Assembly (NCBI GenBank): GCA_017695115.1
Contig: JADILV010000058.1
Coordinates: 28,848 to 92,847 of the forward strand
Direction of reading: 5' to 3'
Source of the DNA: Candidatus Cryptobacteroides avicola
GTDB taxonomy: Bacteria > Bacteroidota > Bacteroidia > Bacteroidales > UBA932
Length of the DNA stretch: 64,000 nucleotides
The number at the start of each line of letters is the position of its first letter. The first letter of the stretch is position 1. The position numbers were made by a program, and so were the translations under genes. A model generated the notes under the pieces. That model saw nothing but the letters and a program-made list of their open reading frames with translations. It had not been told where the DNA came from and did no database searches. Positions 63,622 through 64,000 of the stretch are shown here, in pieces.

Positions 63622-64000
63622 GACAGGTCTGGATTTATGTCACAGCAGGGCATAAAAAAGGTCACACGGAAATGTAACTTCCGCATGATCAATTTATTAC
63701 ATTTAGCCCTACTGATAATTTCCACTTGCACTATACAGCAACAAGTTTAAAATATCACTCCCTTTTCGCTATGCTAAAGGGTTCTTCTATTCTATCAATA
63801 CAGCAAATGATGGGGGATTTCCTCTTGTACCACTTATACCGGCCGCACTATTTTCCATCGATTCACTACACACGGTTCAAAGATAGGCATTTTTCCTTCA
63901 TCTACAGCCATTCCTGCAATATATTTTATACTGCAATCCCCCCCCCATAAAGCATAAATCCCTGACTTGTAGTAGATTTATCTTTCAAAAATTATATATC
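63622..64000. other. leader/promoter region of the capsule operon
   Basis: 379 bases with no gene. On the minus strand: TATCTTTG (63885-63878), a run of nine C (nine G on the transcript-sense strand, 63938-63946) upstream of it, and a hairpin CCCTTT/AAAGGG (63760-63781) in the leader. The implied leader is about 250 bases, in keeping with UpxY control. No inverted repeats that would flip the promoter were seen in the visible part. Confidence 0.5.
63878..63885 (-). promoter_or_regulatory. possible -7 element of the capsule promoter
   Basis: TATCTTTG on the minus strand; no TTTG is found at the right distance upstream, so only the -7 part is supported. The transcript would be about 257 bases before the first gene. 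Confidence 0.4.

Noticed and set aside
63726..63950. Small plus-strand frame in the capsule leader, crossing the C tract
   Set aside because: No ribosome site, odd composition and no recognisable sequence; the region is better explained as a leader.

Overview
The window is a chromosomal segment of a member of the Bacteroidales (Bacteroidota). The evidence is the many Bacteroides-type promoters (TTTG, 19-20 bases, TAnnTTTG), an UpxY-type antiterminator in a capsule locus, a V-type ATPase operon carrying a DUF2764 gene, surface lipoproteins with DUF4493 and PCMD-like domains, and Wza/Wzz/Wzi export genes. Housekeeping parts look close to balanced in base composition, so I would not assign a genus; a gut or oral anaerobe is likely from the gene content.

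Layout. 1-1802 (+): end of a methylmalonyl-CoA decarboxylase operon (carboxyltransferase, small subunit, biotin carrier). 2103-9508 (+): V-type ATPase operon E-DUF2764-A-B-D-I-K, closed by a strong bidirectional terminator. 9598-17716 (-): five-gene operon of surface lipoproteins and one outer-membrane beta-barrel. 17894-22053 (+): parE, an acyltransferase and an acyl-CoA synthetase. 22259-25961 (-): rplI-rpsR-rpsF, then a NamZ-like hydrolase and glmM. 26115-26628 (+): a small DMT protein and tRNA-Glu(CTC), followed by a tandem 11-bp repeat. 26708-35699: esterase, lactonase, C_GCAxxG_C_C protein, mltG, glucosaminidase, rnz, rpsA, corA. 35874-40952 (-): wza-wzz-kinase-recR. 41179-42801 (-): wzi.

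42825-45347 holds a 121-bp palindromic MITE-like element and a two-gene ATPase/RloB module resembling the AbiL abortive-infection family, with its own promoter. The RloB protein carries an extra C-terminal beta-rich region. 45438-63621 (-) is a capsule/exopolysaccharide operon: initiating glycosylphosphotransferase, UpxY, UDP-sugar dehydrogenase, a fused ferredoxin-like/acyltransferase protein, flippase, aldo-keto reductase, SGNH-like protein, two pyruvyltransferases, three glycosyltransferases, polymerase, a separate ferredoxin-like gene plus acyltransferase, and a WecG-type transferase. Its middle (about 45.4-55.9 kb) is markedly AT-rich, its promoter-proximal part is not, so the locus is a mosaic.

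How it fits together: the decarboxylase and the V-ATPase (whose K subunit retains the residues expected for Na+ binding) suggest sodium-based energy coupling. The capsule operon makes and flips the repeat unit, and Wza/Wzz/Wzi encoded nearby export and anchor it. The ATPase/RloB pair sits between the biosynthesis and export blocks. The most unusual items are the fused and split versions of the same two-domain pair in one locus, and the extended RloB protein in the defence-like module. No CRISPR array, rRNA, complete insertion sequence or origin was seen.
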